From NCBI RefSeq assembly GCF_000716605.1, contig NZ_JNXE01000004.1, positions 124,001 to 188,000 on the forward strand: a DNA stretch of 64,000 nucleotides. Direction: 5' to 3'. The notes beneath the pieces are model-generated. The model did no database searches. It was given only the letters and a program-made list of their open reading frames with translations, and was not told where the DNA came from. This document shows, in pieces, positions 44,254 to 52,443 of the stretch. A program made the translations under genes and the position numbers. This DNA is from Streptomyces sp. NRRL F-525. GTDB taxonomy: Bacteria; Actinomycetota; Actinomycetes; Streptomycetales; Streptomycetaceae. Within the stretch, counting starts at the first letter, position 1, and each line of letters starts with the position of its first letter.

Positions 44254-44266
44254 TTTCCATTGGAAA
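44254..44266. promoter_or_regulatory. Candidate ROK operator
   Basis: TTTCCA and TGGAAA flank a single T 15 bases before the ROK start. A repressor bound here would cover its own start region, consistent with autoregulation. Confidence 0.5.
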
Positions 44267-44374
44267 AGAAGAAAGAAGAAGGATCGCGGCGTTCTGCGTC
44301 CGTCTTCCTCGCTCATCGCCCGAATCCCGGTCCATTCCTTCCACGAATGTCGATGATTCGCGCTGCGCAATATG

Positions 44375-44404
44375 TTGACGCTGGAAGAAAAGCCTGGCTA
44401 CATT
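44375..44404 (+). promoter_or_regulatory. SigA-type promoter for the GH27/ABC operon
   Basis: TTGACG (44375-44380) and TACATT (44399-44404) are 18 bases apart, a good match to the housekeeping consensus. Transcription from about 44411 would give a leader of about 234 bases. Confidence 0.65.
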
Positions 44405-44450
44405 CGCGGCACCTCACGACAGGTGGATGGGACGTCCGCCGACGCAGGTG

Positions 44451-44478
44451 GCGGCCGGTCTCCTCCTCGACCGGCCGC
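44451..44478 (+). promoter_or_regulatory. Perfect leader hairpin with TCCTCC loop
   Basis: GCGGCCGGTC (44451-44460) and GACCGGCCGC (44469-44478) are exact complements around TCCTCCTC. The stem is 10 bp and 8 of 10 pairs are G-C. No T-run follows. The loop reads as an anti-Shine-Dalgarno sequence. It lies about 165 bases before the GH27 start. It may be an attenuator or another leader regulator; a plain terminator is also possible. Confidence 0.65.
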
Positions 44479-44644
44479 GTACGTCATCGCGGGCTGCGCT
44501 CTCCAACAGGCGTCGCCTTACGGCCACTTGGGCGGATCAGAACGCCCACTCACCAATTCCCCATGCGGCTGACCGTGCAAGGGGCACCTTCCGGTCCTTC
44601 CCAGGACCCCGCCGTGCCTTTTCGCGCCGAGATGGAGTAAACAC

Positions 44645-46735
44645 ATGGCTCGTCCAGCAGGACCCGTATCCGCCGTACGCCACAGACTCCGTACGGGCGG
44701 TGCGCGCCTCCGGCACCTGCCCGTCCTGGCCGCCACCGCACTCGTGGTGTCCCTCGCGGCACCCACCGCCGCGTCGGCGACGGACTCCTCCCCGGCGCCG
44801 ACGAGCGCGGGCCACCAGCAGGCTGCCCTCGCCGCCAAGCCGTACATGGGCTGGAGCAGTTGGAGCCTGGAGGCCACCAGTTATCCCGGCTACGGCGGGG
44901 TCAGCTGGCTCACCGAGGCGCACGTCAAGCAGCAGGCCGACGTGGTCGCCTCGAAGCTCAAGTCCCATGGCTACGAGTACATCAACGTGGACGCGGGGTG
45001 GGTGAACGGCTTTGACCAGTACGCCCGCCCGAAGCCGAACGCCACCACCTTCCCGCACGGCATGAAGTCCCTGGGCGACTACCTCCACCACAAAGGCCTC
45101 AAGTTCGGGCTCTACCTGGCAGTTGGTCTCGACCCCGCCGCGTACGGCGACGGGACGACCGCGGTCCACAACGCCCCCGGCTGCACCACCTCGGACGTCG
45201 TCTATCCCGACCTGCGCAAGACCAACGGGTGGAACTCCGCGTACAAGATGGACTTCACCAACCCCTGCGCGCAGAAGTACATCGACTCCCTCGCCGACCA
45301 ACTGGCGGGCTGGGGCGTGGACTTCCTCAAGGTCGACGGCGTGGGCCCTGGCTCGGCGCAGGGAGGCACCGACCACGACAACACCCCGGACGTGAAGGCC
45401 TGGCACACCGCGCTCCAACAGACAGGCCGTCCCGTCCAGTTGACACTGTCCTGGTCACTGAGCCACACCCAGGCGGCGACCTGGAAGGCCAACTCCAACG
45501 GCTGGCGCATCGACACCGACGTCGAGTGCTACTGCGACACGCTGGTGACCTGGGACAACTCCCTGAAGGTGCGCTGGAACGACATTGTGCAGTGGATCGA
45601 CGACGCCGGGCCCGGGCACTGGAACAACCTCGACTCCCTGAACGTCGGAGTCGGCGCCATGGACGGTCTCACCGAGGCCGAGCGGCAGAGCTACGCGACC
45701 CTGTGGGCCATCGAGTCGGCGCCGCTCTACTCGGGTGACGACCTCACCAAACTCGACGCGTACGGGCTGAAGTTGCTCACCAACGACGAGGTCATCGCCG
45801 TAGACCAAGCAGGTCATCCGGCGCGGCCGGTGAGTCAGACCACGAACCAGCAGACCTGGTACGCCCGTAATCCCGACGGCAGTTACACCGTCGCGCTCTT
45901 CAACCTGGGCTCCCAGGCCGCCGATGTCACCGCGGACTTCGCCGACTTGGGCATCAGCGGTGCTGCCTCGGTCCGTGACCTGTGGCAGCACAAGAACCTC
46001 GGCCGTGTCTCCGGGCATCTGACGGAGAGTCTGCCGGCGCACGGCTCGCGGCTGTTCACCTTCACGCCGAACCGGCAAGGCGCCAACCCCGGTACTCCGC
46101 TGGGCGTGCACGGCACCGCCGCCACCGCGACGAGCGTCTCACTGGCCTGGGACAAGGTGAACACCGGCGCTTCGCCCGTCACCCGGTACACCGTCTACGC
46201 AGACGGCCGACCGGTCACCACCAGCACCGGTAGCGCAGCCACCGTCACGGGACTGAGCGCGGCGAACGCCCACACCTTCACGGTCGTCGCCCGCGATGCC
46301 AAGGGCCGAACCTCGGCTCCCAGCAAGGCAGTTGGCGTCACCACGCCCGCGTCCGGCGGTCCGACCGCCTACGAGGCCGAGGCCTCCGGCAACACGCTCA
46401 CCGGTAACGCCGTCGTCGCGGGCTGCGACGGCTGCTCCGGCGGGCAGAAGGTCGGCAATCTCGGCGGTGGTGAGGTGGCGATCAACCACGTCAGCGCGCC
46501 GAAGGACGGCACGTATCTGCTGAAGCTGGACTACGTGGACGGCGACTCAAGTCGCGTCATCGACCTGGCCGTTGGCGACACCACGCTCCAGATCCCGGTG
46601 CCCGGCACCAACGACAACAACTGGGGCGCCCCGCAGTCGCTCACCGTCCCGGTGCCGCTGAAGGCAGGTGACAACACCCTCCGCTTCGGCAACGCCACCG
46701 ACTACGCGCCCGACATCGACAAGATCACCGTCTGA
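44645..46735 (+). CDS. Secreted GH27 (alpha-galactosidase-type) glycosidase with FN3 and CBM35-like domains
   Basis: The 696-residue protein has a signal peptide (HLPVLAATALVVSLAAPTAA, about residues 24-45). The GH27 barrel follows (about 65-460; YMGWSSWSLE, YEYINVDAGWV, with the nucleophile Asp221 in VDFLKVDGVG and the acid/base candidate near Asp280 in WRIDTDVE). A fibronectin-III domain (about 485-575) and a CBM35-like sugar-binding domain (YEAEASGNTLTGNAV to the end) come next. GGAG precedes the ATG. It should release galactose or related sugars outside the cell for the ABC transporter encoded next. Confidence 0.9.
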   Translation: MARPAGPVSAVRHRLRTGGARLRHLPVLAATALVVSLAAPTAASATDSSPAPTSAGHQQAALAAKPYMGWSSWSLEATSYPGYGGVSWLTEAHVKQQADVVASKLKSHGYEYINVDAGWVNGFDQYARPKPNATTFPHGMKSLGDYLHHKGLKFGLYLAVGLDPAAYGDGTTAVHNAPGCTTSDVVYPDLRKTNGWNSAYKMDFTNPCAQKYIDSLADQLAGWGVDFLKVDGVGPGSAQGGTDHDNTPDVKAWHTALQQTGRPVQLTLSWSLSHTQAATWKANSNGWRIDTDVECYCDTLVTWDNSLKVRWNDIVQWIDDAGPGHWNNLDSLNVGVGAMDGLTEAERQSYATLWAIESAPLYSGDDLTKLDAYGLKLLTNDEVIAVDQAGHPARPVSQTTNQQTWYARNPDGSYTVALFNLGSQAADVTADFADLGISGAASVRDLWQHKNLGRVSGHLTESLPAHGSRLFTFTPNRQGANPGTPLGVHGTAATATSVSLAWDKVNTGASPVTRYTVYADGRPVTTSTGSAATVTGLSAANAHTFTVVARDAKGRTSAPSKAVGVTTPASGGPTAYEAEASGNTLTGNAVVAGCDGCSGGQKVGNLGGGEVAINHVSAPKDGTYLLKLDYVDGDSSRVIDLAVGDTTLQIPVPGTNDNNWGAPQSLTVPVPLKAGDNTLRFGNATDYAPDIDKITV

Positions 46736-46784
46736 CCCGTCAGTTCGTACCGCACGAATCCGTACCCGCACGAAGGAGGGTGCT

Positions 46785-47798
46785 GTGGTGGTCACATCAC
46801 AGGGCAACCACGCAACGCCGGTGAAACCGCGGTCCGGTGAGCCGGGCGCGGTGGCCACCACGGCCGCCTCACCGGGCAAGGGCCCGACCAGGAAGACACG
46901 GCGCGCGACCGCCACCAGGTCGGCGGCGGCGCGCCGCCGGGATCTGCCGGTGGCCCTGCTGCTCATCCTGCCCGCCGTCGTCGGCTTCGCGACCTTCTAC
47001 GCCTATCCGACCCTGCGCGGCATCTACCTCAGCTTCACCGACTTCCACGTCCTGAGCCCGCCGCAGTGGGTCGGACTGGCCAACTTCCGGGAGCTGTTCG
47101 GGGACGACGTCTTCTGGCACTCGCTCCTCGTCACCGTCTATTTCGTCCTGCTGTCCGTCGTCTTCGGCACGGCGATCTCCCTCGTGACCGCGGTCGTGCT
47201 GCACCGGGTGACCCGGTCGTCGGTCCTGCGCGGGGTGATCCTGCTGCCGTTCCTGATCTCCAACGTCATCGCCGCCCTGGTGTGGCAGTGGATGCTCGAC
47301 CCGGCCCTCGGCATCGTCAACATCGCCCTCAAACACCTGACCGGCCACTCCATCCTGTTCTTCGGGAGCGGTGGTTGGGCGATCCCCTCCCTCGCCGCGA
47401 TCAGCGTCTGGAAGTGGATGGGCTACTACGCCCTGTTGATCTTCGCCGGCCTGCAGACCATCCCCTCGACCATCTACGAGGCGGGCCGGGTCGACGGCGC
47501 GAGCGAGGCGCAGATGTTCCGCCGGCTCACGGTGCCCCTGTTGCGGCCGATCCTCGTCATGGTGGTCGTCCTGACGGTGATCAACTCCTTCCAGGTGTTC
47601 GACATCGTGCAGGTCACCACCAAGGGCGGCCCGGCCAACGCCTCGAACGTGCTGCAGATGTACATCTACGACAAGGCCTTCCGGCAGTTCGACTTCGGCT
47701 ACGCCGCCACCATGTCGCTCGCCCTGTTCGCCCTGCTCATCGCGGTCACCTTCACCCAGCTGCGGCTCGCCCGCGCCAACGAATCCGACCTGAACTGA
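46785..47798 (+). CDS. Sugar ABC transporter permease 1 (MalF type)
   Basis: The GTG at 46785 follows GGAGG by five bases. The 337-residue protein has a basic N-terminal tail and six membrane helices (LPVALLLILPAVVGFATFYA onward). The EAA loop YEAGRVDGASEAQMFRRLTV contacts the ATPase. It belongs to the CUT1 class of carbohydrate importers with the MalG-type partner next door. No ATPase gene is in the operon; in Streptomyces the shared ATPase MsiK normally serves such systems. Confidence 0.94.
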   Translation: MVVTSQGNHATPVKPRSGEPGAVATTAASPGKGPTRKTRRATATRSAAARRRDLPVALLLILPAVVGFATFYAYPTLRGIYLSFTDFHVLSPPQWVGLANFRELFGDDVFWHSLLVTVYFVLLSVVFGTAISLVTAVVLHRVTRSSVLRGVILLPFLISNVIAALVWQWMLDPALGIVNIALKHLTGHSILFFGSGGWAIPSLAAISVWKWMGYYALLIFAGLQTIPSTIYEAGRVDGASEAQMFRRLTVPLLRPILVMVVVLTVINSFQVFDIVQVTTKGGPANASNVLQMYIYDKAFRQFDFGYAATMSLALFALLIAVTFTQLRLARANESDLN

Positions 47799-47812
47799 AG
47801 GAGGCCGCCCTC

Positions 47813-48751
47813 ATGGCTGTCACCATCGCACCCGGCCCGGCGGCCGCCCCGCGCCGCCCGACGCGGAACACCGCCCGCGGGTTCTCACCCGGCAGGGCCG
47901 TCGCCTGGGTCTACCTCGGCGTCATCGTCCTCGTCACGCTCTTCCCGTTCTACTGGATCCTGCGCACCGCGCTGTCCAACAACTACAAACTGGCGACCCA
48001 CCCGTCCTCGCTGCTGCCGGTCGGCTTCACCTGGGGCGCTTTCGAGCGGGCCCTGGGCATCGCGTCCACCGCGTCGGCCCAGGCGCAGGGCGGCTCCGGC
48101 GCCTCCCTCGACTTCGCGCTCTACCTGCGCAACTCGGTGATCTACGCGTCCGTGCAGACGGCGATGATCGTGCTGATCTCGGCGGCCGCCGCCTACGCGT
48201 TCTCCCGGCTGCACTGGCGGGGACGCGACCTGGTGTTCAACATCCTGATCAGCGCCCTGATGGTGCCCAGTGTGTTCACCCTGCTGCCCAACTTCGTCCT
48301 CGTGAAGGACCTCGGGCTCACCGACACCTTTGCCGGACTCATCCTCCCCGGCGGCCTCTTCCAGGCCTTCACGCTGTTCTTCCTGCGGCAGTTCATGCTC
48401 GGCCTCAGCAGTGAGGTCGAGGAGGCCGCCATCATCGACGGCGCCGGCCCGCTGCGGATCTTCTTCCGGATCATCCTGCCGATGACGTCCGCGCCGATCG
48501 CCACCGTCTCGCTGCTGATGTTCGTCAACGCCTGGAACGACTACTTCTGGCCGCTGCTGATCGCCAACGACCAGAGCGTCCAGCCCCTCACCCTCGCCCT
48601 CGGCGTCTTCAAGCAGTCCTCGCCCCAAGCCGCCCCGGACTGGGCCGGGTTGATGGCCGCCGCCCTCATCGCGGCGCTGCCGATGCTGCTGCTCTTCCTC
48701 GCCTTCGGCAAACGCATCGTCAACTCCATCGGCTTCTCCGGCCTCAAGTGA
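47813..48751 (+). CDS. Sugar ABC transporter permease 2 (MalG type)
   Basis: The 312-residue protein has an N-terminal basic tail and six helices (VAWVYLGVIVLVTLFPFYWI onward). The EAA loop is EEAAIIDGAGPLRIFFRIIL, and VNAWNDYFWPLLI is typical of CUT1 permeases. GGAGG lies nine bases before the ATG, 14 bases after the first permease. Degenerate tandem repeats begin at its stop codon. Confidence 0.94.
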   Translation: MAVTIAPGPAAAPRRPTRNTARGFSPGRAVAWVYLGVIVLVTLFPFYWILRTALSNNYKLATHPSSLLPVGFTWGAFERALGIASTASAQAQGGSGASLDFALYLRNSVIYASVQTAMIVLISAAAAYAFSRLHWRGRDLVFNILISALMVPSVFTLLPNFVLVKDLGLTDTFAGLILPGGLFQAFTLFFLRQFMLGLSSEVEEAAIIDGAGPLRIFFRIILPMTSAPIATVSLLMFVNAWNDYFWPLLIANDQSVQPLTLALGVFKQSSPQAAPDWAGLMAAALIAALPMLLLFLAFGKRIVNSIGFSGLK

Positions 48752-48825
48752 CCAGCGAGAGCCTCCAGTTCGGCAGCGAATGCCTCCAGTGACCGGCGAA
48801 AGCCTCTAGAGACCAGTGAAAGAAG
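48747..48825 (+). repeat. Degenerate 20-21-base tandem repeat between permease and binding-protein genes
   Basis: Four copies start at 48747, 48767, 48788 and 48808. The consensus is AGTGACCAGCGAAAGCCTCC; copies 1 to 3 fit it best and copy 4 runs into the ribosome site AGAAGGA. The repeat covers the whole permease-to-lipoprotein gap. A role in differential expression of the binding protein, or a slippage product, is possible. Confidence 0.75.
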
Positions 48826-48830
48826 GAACC

Positions 48831-50180
48831 ATGAGAGTTCGCAAGGCCGTGGCACTCGGAGCCGCGCTCACCCTGACGGCCCTCGTGTCCGCCTGCTCCT
48901 CCAACTCCAGTAGCAGCTCCGGTTCTTCGACCCTGAACTGGTGGACCTGGGACGACAAACAGGCCGCCGCGTACAAGGTCTGCGCCACGGACTTCGAGAA
49001 GGCCAACCCGGGCGTCACGGTGAAGATCTCCCAGTACGGCGTCACCGACTACTTCACCAAGCTCACCGCCGGTTTCGTGGCCGGCAAGGCTCCCGACGCG
49101 TTCCAGAACAGCGTCCAGTTCTTCCCGCAGTATGCCGACCAGCACCAACTCCTGTCACTGGACGACTACATCAAGAAGGACAAGTTCGACCTGTCGAGGT
49201 TCTCCGTCGGCGTCGACTCGTGGAAGTACACCGACGGCCACCAGTACGGCCTGCCCCTGGACTGGGCCGCCACCGGCCTCTACTACAACACCGACATGCT
49301 CACCAAGGCCGGCTACACCACCAAGGACGTCCAGAGCCTCAACTGGAACCCCGACAACGGCGGCACGATCGGCAAGATGATCGCCCACCTGACCGTCGAC
49401 TCCAAGGGCCGACGCGGTGACCAGCCTGGATTCGACAAGGCGAACATCAAGACGTACGGCTTCGGTCAGCTGGCCGCCAAGGACTTTCTGGGCCAGACGA
49501 CTTGGAGCTCCTTCGTCTCCACCACGGGCTGGCGACTCGGCAACAAGGCCAACTGGCCGACCCAGTTGAACTACGACGACCCGCGCCTGGTGAAGACCAT
49601 GGACTGGATCCGCACGCTGGTCGCGAAGGGATACGCCCCCAAGATCGGCACGTTCACCAACACCGTGTCCGACGTCGACCTGCTCTCCTCGGGCAAGGTC
49701 GCGATGGAGACCGGCGGTTCGTGGACGGCGTCCACCTTCGCCAAGATCCCCGACATCAAGGTCGGCATCGCCCCCACGGTCCTCGGCCCCGACAACAAGA
49801 CCCGTGCCGTCTTCAGCAACTCCAACGGCAACACCATCTGGGCGGGCACCAAGAACCCCGACCTGGCCTGGAAGTGGGTCTCCTACATGGGCTCCGAGGC
49901 CTGCCAGACCAAGGCGTCGGCGACCGGCACCTTCTTCCCGTCCATCCCCGCCTCGATGGACGCCTCCGCCAAGGCCCTCAAGGCACAGGGCGTCGACCTC
50001 TCGGTCTTCACCGACATGCTCAAGAACAAGGAGCTCTACCCGTCACCGGACTTCCGCAACGGCGCCGCCCTGCAGGACGCGATCGAGCCGCTGATCGAGG
50101 GCTACTTCGGCGGACAGAAGAACGACAGCGTCTTCGCCGACATGCAGTCCAAGACCAAGAGCATCCTCACCCAGAAGTAA
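48831..50180 (+). CDS. Sugar ABC transporter lipoprotein solute-binding protein
   Basis: The 449-residue protein has a lipoprotein signal (RKAVALGAALTLTALVSAC; Cys22 follows LVSA) and a Ser-rich linker, then a CUT1-type binding fold: LNWWTWDDKQAAAYKVCATD, FVAGKAPDAFQNSV and GKVAMETGGSW. It captures an oligosaccharide or galactoside for the two permeases. A 4-copy repeat separates it from them, and a 9-bp hairpin (50194-50227) follows it. Binding-protein genes are usually the most highly expressed of such operons. Confidence 0.95.
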   Translation: MRVRKAVALGAALTLTALVSACSSNSSSSSGSSTLNWWTWDDKQAAAYKVCATDFEKANPGVTVKISQYGVTDYFTKLTAGFVAGKAPDAFQNSVQFFPQYADQHQLLSLDDYIKKDKFDLSRFSVGVDSWKYTDGHQYGLPLDWAATGLYYNTDMLTKAGYTTKDVQSLNWNPDNGGTIGKMIAHLTVDSKGRRGDQPGFDKANIKTYGFGQLAAKDFLGQTTWSSFVSTTGWRLGNKANWPTQLNYDDPRLVKTMDWIRTLVAKGYAPKIGTFTNTVSDVDLLSSGKVAMETGGSWTASTFAKIPDIKVGIAPTVLGPDNKTRAVFSNSNGNTIWAGTKNPDLAWKWVSYMGSEACQTKASATGTFFPSIPASMDASAKALKAQGVDLSVFTDMLKNKELYPSPDFRNGAALQDAIEPLIEGYFGGQKNDSVFADMQSKTKSILTQK

Positions 50181-50193
50181 CAGCCGTCTCCCC

Positions 50194-50227
50194 GGCGGGA
50201 CATGGCCCTGACGGCGCGTCCCGCCGC
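50194..50227 (+). promoter_or_regulatory. Hairpin in the binding-protein/GH36 gap
   Basis: CGGCGGGAC (50194-50202) and GTCCCGCCG (50219-50227) pair perfectly over 9 bp with a 16-base loop. It sits 13 bases after the binding-protein stop and 20 before the GH36 start. It may protect upstream mRNA or partly terminate, giving less GH36 than binding protein. Confidence 0.55.
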
Positions 50228-50247
50228 CCTCCCCGAAAAGAGACTGC

Positions 50248-52431
50248 ATGCCCGCGACCCCCTCGCGCATCGTCAGCCTGCGCGCGGCCGGCACCTGCCT
50301 CGCCGTGGAACTCACCGAACCGGTGCCCCGCGTCCTGCACTGGGGAGCCGACCTGGGCGACCTCACCCCCGACGACCTGACCGCCCTGAGCCTGACCGCC
50401 GAACCCGCGATCCTCAACAACGCCCCCGACATCCCACGCCGGTTCACCGTCTGGCCCACCGAGGCCGACGGCTGGTCCGGCACCCCGGCCCACCACGGCC
50501 ACCAGGCAGGCACCGCCACCGCACCCCGCCCCACCCTCACCGGGTCCACCCACCACACGGACCCGGATGGCGGCGGCGTACTCGAACTGCACTTCACCGA
50601 CGCGCCCTCCGCACTGGACATCACCCTCACCTACACCCTCGACCCCTACGGCATCCTCACCGCCGACGCCGTCATCTCCCGCGCGGACAGCGCCGCTTCG
50701 ACGCCCTACGACCTCGCCGGCGCCCTGACCCTGCTGCCCCTGCCGCGCCGGGCCACCGAGATCCTGGACTTCACCGGCAAGTGGAGCCGCGAACGCTCCC
50801 CGCAACGCCACCCCTTGCACCACGGCGCCCATGTGCGCGACGTACGACGCGGAAAACCCGGCGTCGACTCGCCGCACCTCATGACGGTGGGCGTACCCGG
50901 ATTCGGATTCGGCACCGGTGAGGTGTGGGCCGTACACGTGGCATGGAGCGGTGACCAGCGCTACTTGGTCGAGCAACTCCCGGAAGGAGCAGGCGTTCAC
51001 GCCTCCGCGCTGGGCGGTGGCGAACTCCTCCGCGCGGGCGAGATCCGTCTGGCACCCGGCGACACCTACCGCACTCCCCGCTGCCACTTCGCCTGGTCAC
51101 CGAACGGCCTGGACGGCATCGCCGACCGCTTCCACCGCCACCTGCGCGCACGACCCCAACACCCGCGCGGCCCTCGCCCCTTGGTGCTCAACAGCTGGGA
51201 AGGGGTCTACTTCGACCACGACTTGGGTCGGCTGCGAGCCCTGGCCGAGCGGGCCGCCGCGGTGGGGGTCGAGCGGTTCGTCCTCGACGACGGCTGGTTC
51301 AGCGGGCGTCGCGCCGACACCGCGGGGCTCGGCGACTGGCTCGCGGACCCGACGGTCTGGCCCGACGGGCTCAGCCCGCTCGCCGACCATGTCCGGTCGC
51401 TGGGCATGGACTTCGGGCTCTGGATCGAGCCCGAGATGGTCAACCTCGACTCCCACCTGGCCCGCACCCACCCCGACTGGATCCTCGGTCCCGCCGCAGG
51501 CCTTGGCCCGACCGCCCGCCATCAGCACGTCCTGGACCTCTCCCGCCCCGAGGTCTTCGACTACCTGCTGAAGTCACTGGACGCGCTCGTCGGAAGCTAC
51601 GACATCGCCTTCCTCAAGTGGGACCACAACCGCGAACTCCTGGAAGCCGTCAGCGCGTTGGGCGACCGGCCCGCGGGCCACGCCCAGGTCGAGGCGCTGT
51701 ACCGGCTGCTGGACGCCGTCAAGCAACGGCACCCCGGCCTTGAGATCGAGAGCTGCGCGAGCGGCGGCGGCCGGGTCGACCTGGGCGTACTCGACCGCAC
51801 CGACCGCGTGTGGCCCTCGGACTGCAACGACCCCGTGGAACGCCAGTCGATCCAGAGCTGGACCGTCCAACTCCTCCCGCCCGAACTCGTCGGTACCCAC
51901 GTCGGCGCCGCCCGCAGCCACACCACCGGCCGCGTCACCTCCGACACGTTCCGCCTGACCACCGCCCTCTTCGGCCACGCGGGCATCGAGCAGGATCTCG
52001 CCGAGTGCTCGGAGGAGGAGCTGACCAGACTGACCGCCTGGACCGCCCTCTACCGCGAACTGCGCCCACTGCTGCACAGCGGTCGTACGGTACGTGCCGA
52101 CCTGGAGGACGAGGCCCGGATACTGCACGGAGTCGTGGCCCACGACGGTTCAAGGGCGCTGTACTCCTGGGCGAGGGTGGCCACTTCGGCCGAAGGGCAG
52201 TCCGGCCGGACGCGTTTTCCCGGTCTGAGCCCCGACGCCCGCTACCAGCTCCGGGTGCGTACCGAGCTGGGCCTGCCCTCCTTCCACCAGATCGCGTCGC
52301 CCGCGTGGTTGACGGCCGCGCAGGAGGACTGGCTCACGCTGCCGGGCGCGGTGCTGGCCACCGCCGGTCTGCCCATGCCCACCCTCAACCCCCAGCAGGC
52401 GCTCCTCATCGAGGTCCGTCGCCAGGACTGA
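50248..52431 (+). CDS. Alpha-galactosidase, GH36
   Basis: The 727-residue protein has a supersandwich N-domain (about 1-300), a barrel with VERFVLDDGWFSGRRADTAG, the nucleophile Asp459 in AFLKWDHNR, CASGGGRVDLG and the acid/base Asp525 in VWPSDCNDPV. The motif set matches bacterial GH36 alpha-galactosidases, which split raffinose-type and other alpha-galactosides. No signal peptide is present, so it would act on sugar brought in by the ABC system. It is the last gene of the operon and ends 12 bases from the convergent P450 gene. Confidence 0.95.
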   Translation: MPATPSRIVSLRAAGTCLAVELTEPVPRVLHWGADLGDLTPDDLTALSLTAEPAILNNAPDIPRRFTVWPTEADGWSGTPAHHGHQAGTATAPRPTLTGSTHHTDPDGGGVLELHFTDAPSALDITLTYTLDPYGILTADAVISRADSAASTPYDLAGALTLLPLPRRATEILDFTGKWSRERSPQRHPLHHGAHVRDVRRGKPGVDSPHLMTVGVPGFGFGTGEVWAVHVAWSGDQRYLVEQLPEGAGVHASALGGGELLRAGEIRLAPGDTYRTPRCHFAWSPNGLDGIADRFHRHLRARPQHPRGPRPLVLNSWEGVYFDHDLGRLRALAERAAAVGVERFVLDDGWFSGRRADTAGLGDWLADPTVWPDGLSPLADHVRSLGMDFGLWIEPEMVNLDSHLARTHPDWILGPAAGLGPTARHQHVLDLSRPEVFDYLLKSLDALVGSYDIAFLKWDHNRELLEAVSALGDRPAGHAQVEALYRLLDAVKQRHPGLEIESCASGGGRVDLGVLDRTDRVWPSDCNDPVERQSIQSWTVQLLPPELVGTHVGAARSHTTGRVTSDTFRLTTALFGHAGIEQDLAECSEEELTRLTAWTALYRELRPLLHSGRTVRADLEDEARILHGVVAHDGSRALYSWARVATSAEGQSGRTRFPGLSPDARYQLRVRTELGLPSFHQIASPAWLTAAQEDWLTLPGAVLATAGLPMPTLNPQQALLIEVRRQD

Positions 52432-52443
52432 AGTCGGTCTGCA

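Larger units (their letters stand above)
44240..44644. other. Long divergent gap between ROK and GH27 operons
   Basis: The 405-base gap holds the TTTCCA palindrome (44254-44266), an AT-rich GA stretch (GGAAAAGAAGAAAGAAGAAG), a SigA-type promoter (44375-44404) and a perfect hairpin (44451-44478) in a leader of about 230 bases. A short ORF (44372-44572) begins inside the promoter and is not credible as a gene. Confidence 0.7.

Noticed and set aside
44372..44572. Short ORF upstream of the GH27 gene, possible leader peptide
   Set aside because: It starts within the -35 element (44375) and before the expected RNA start, and has no ribosome site.
50194..50227. Full terminator separating GH36 from the ABC operon
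   Set aside because: The stem is only 9 bp with a 16-base loop, and no promoter is seen for GH36; co-transcription is more likely.
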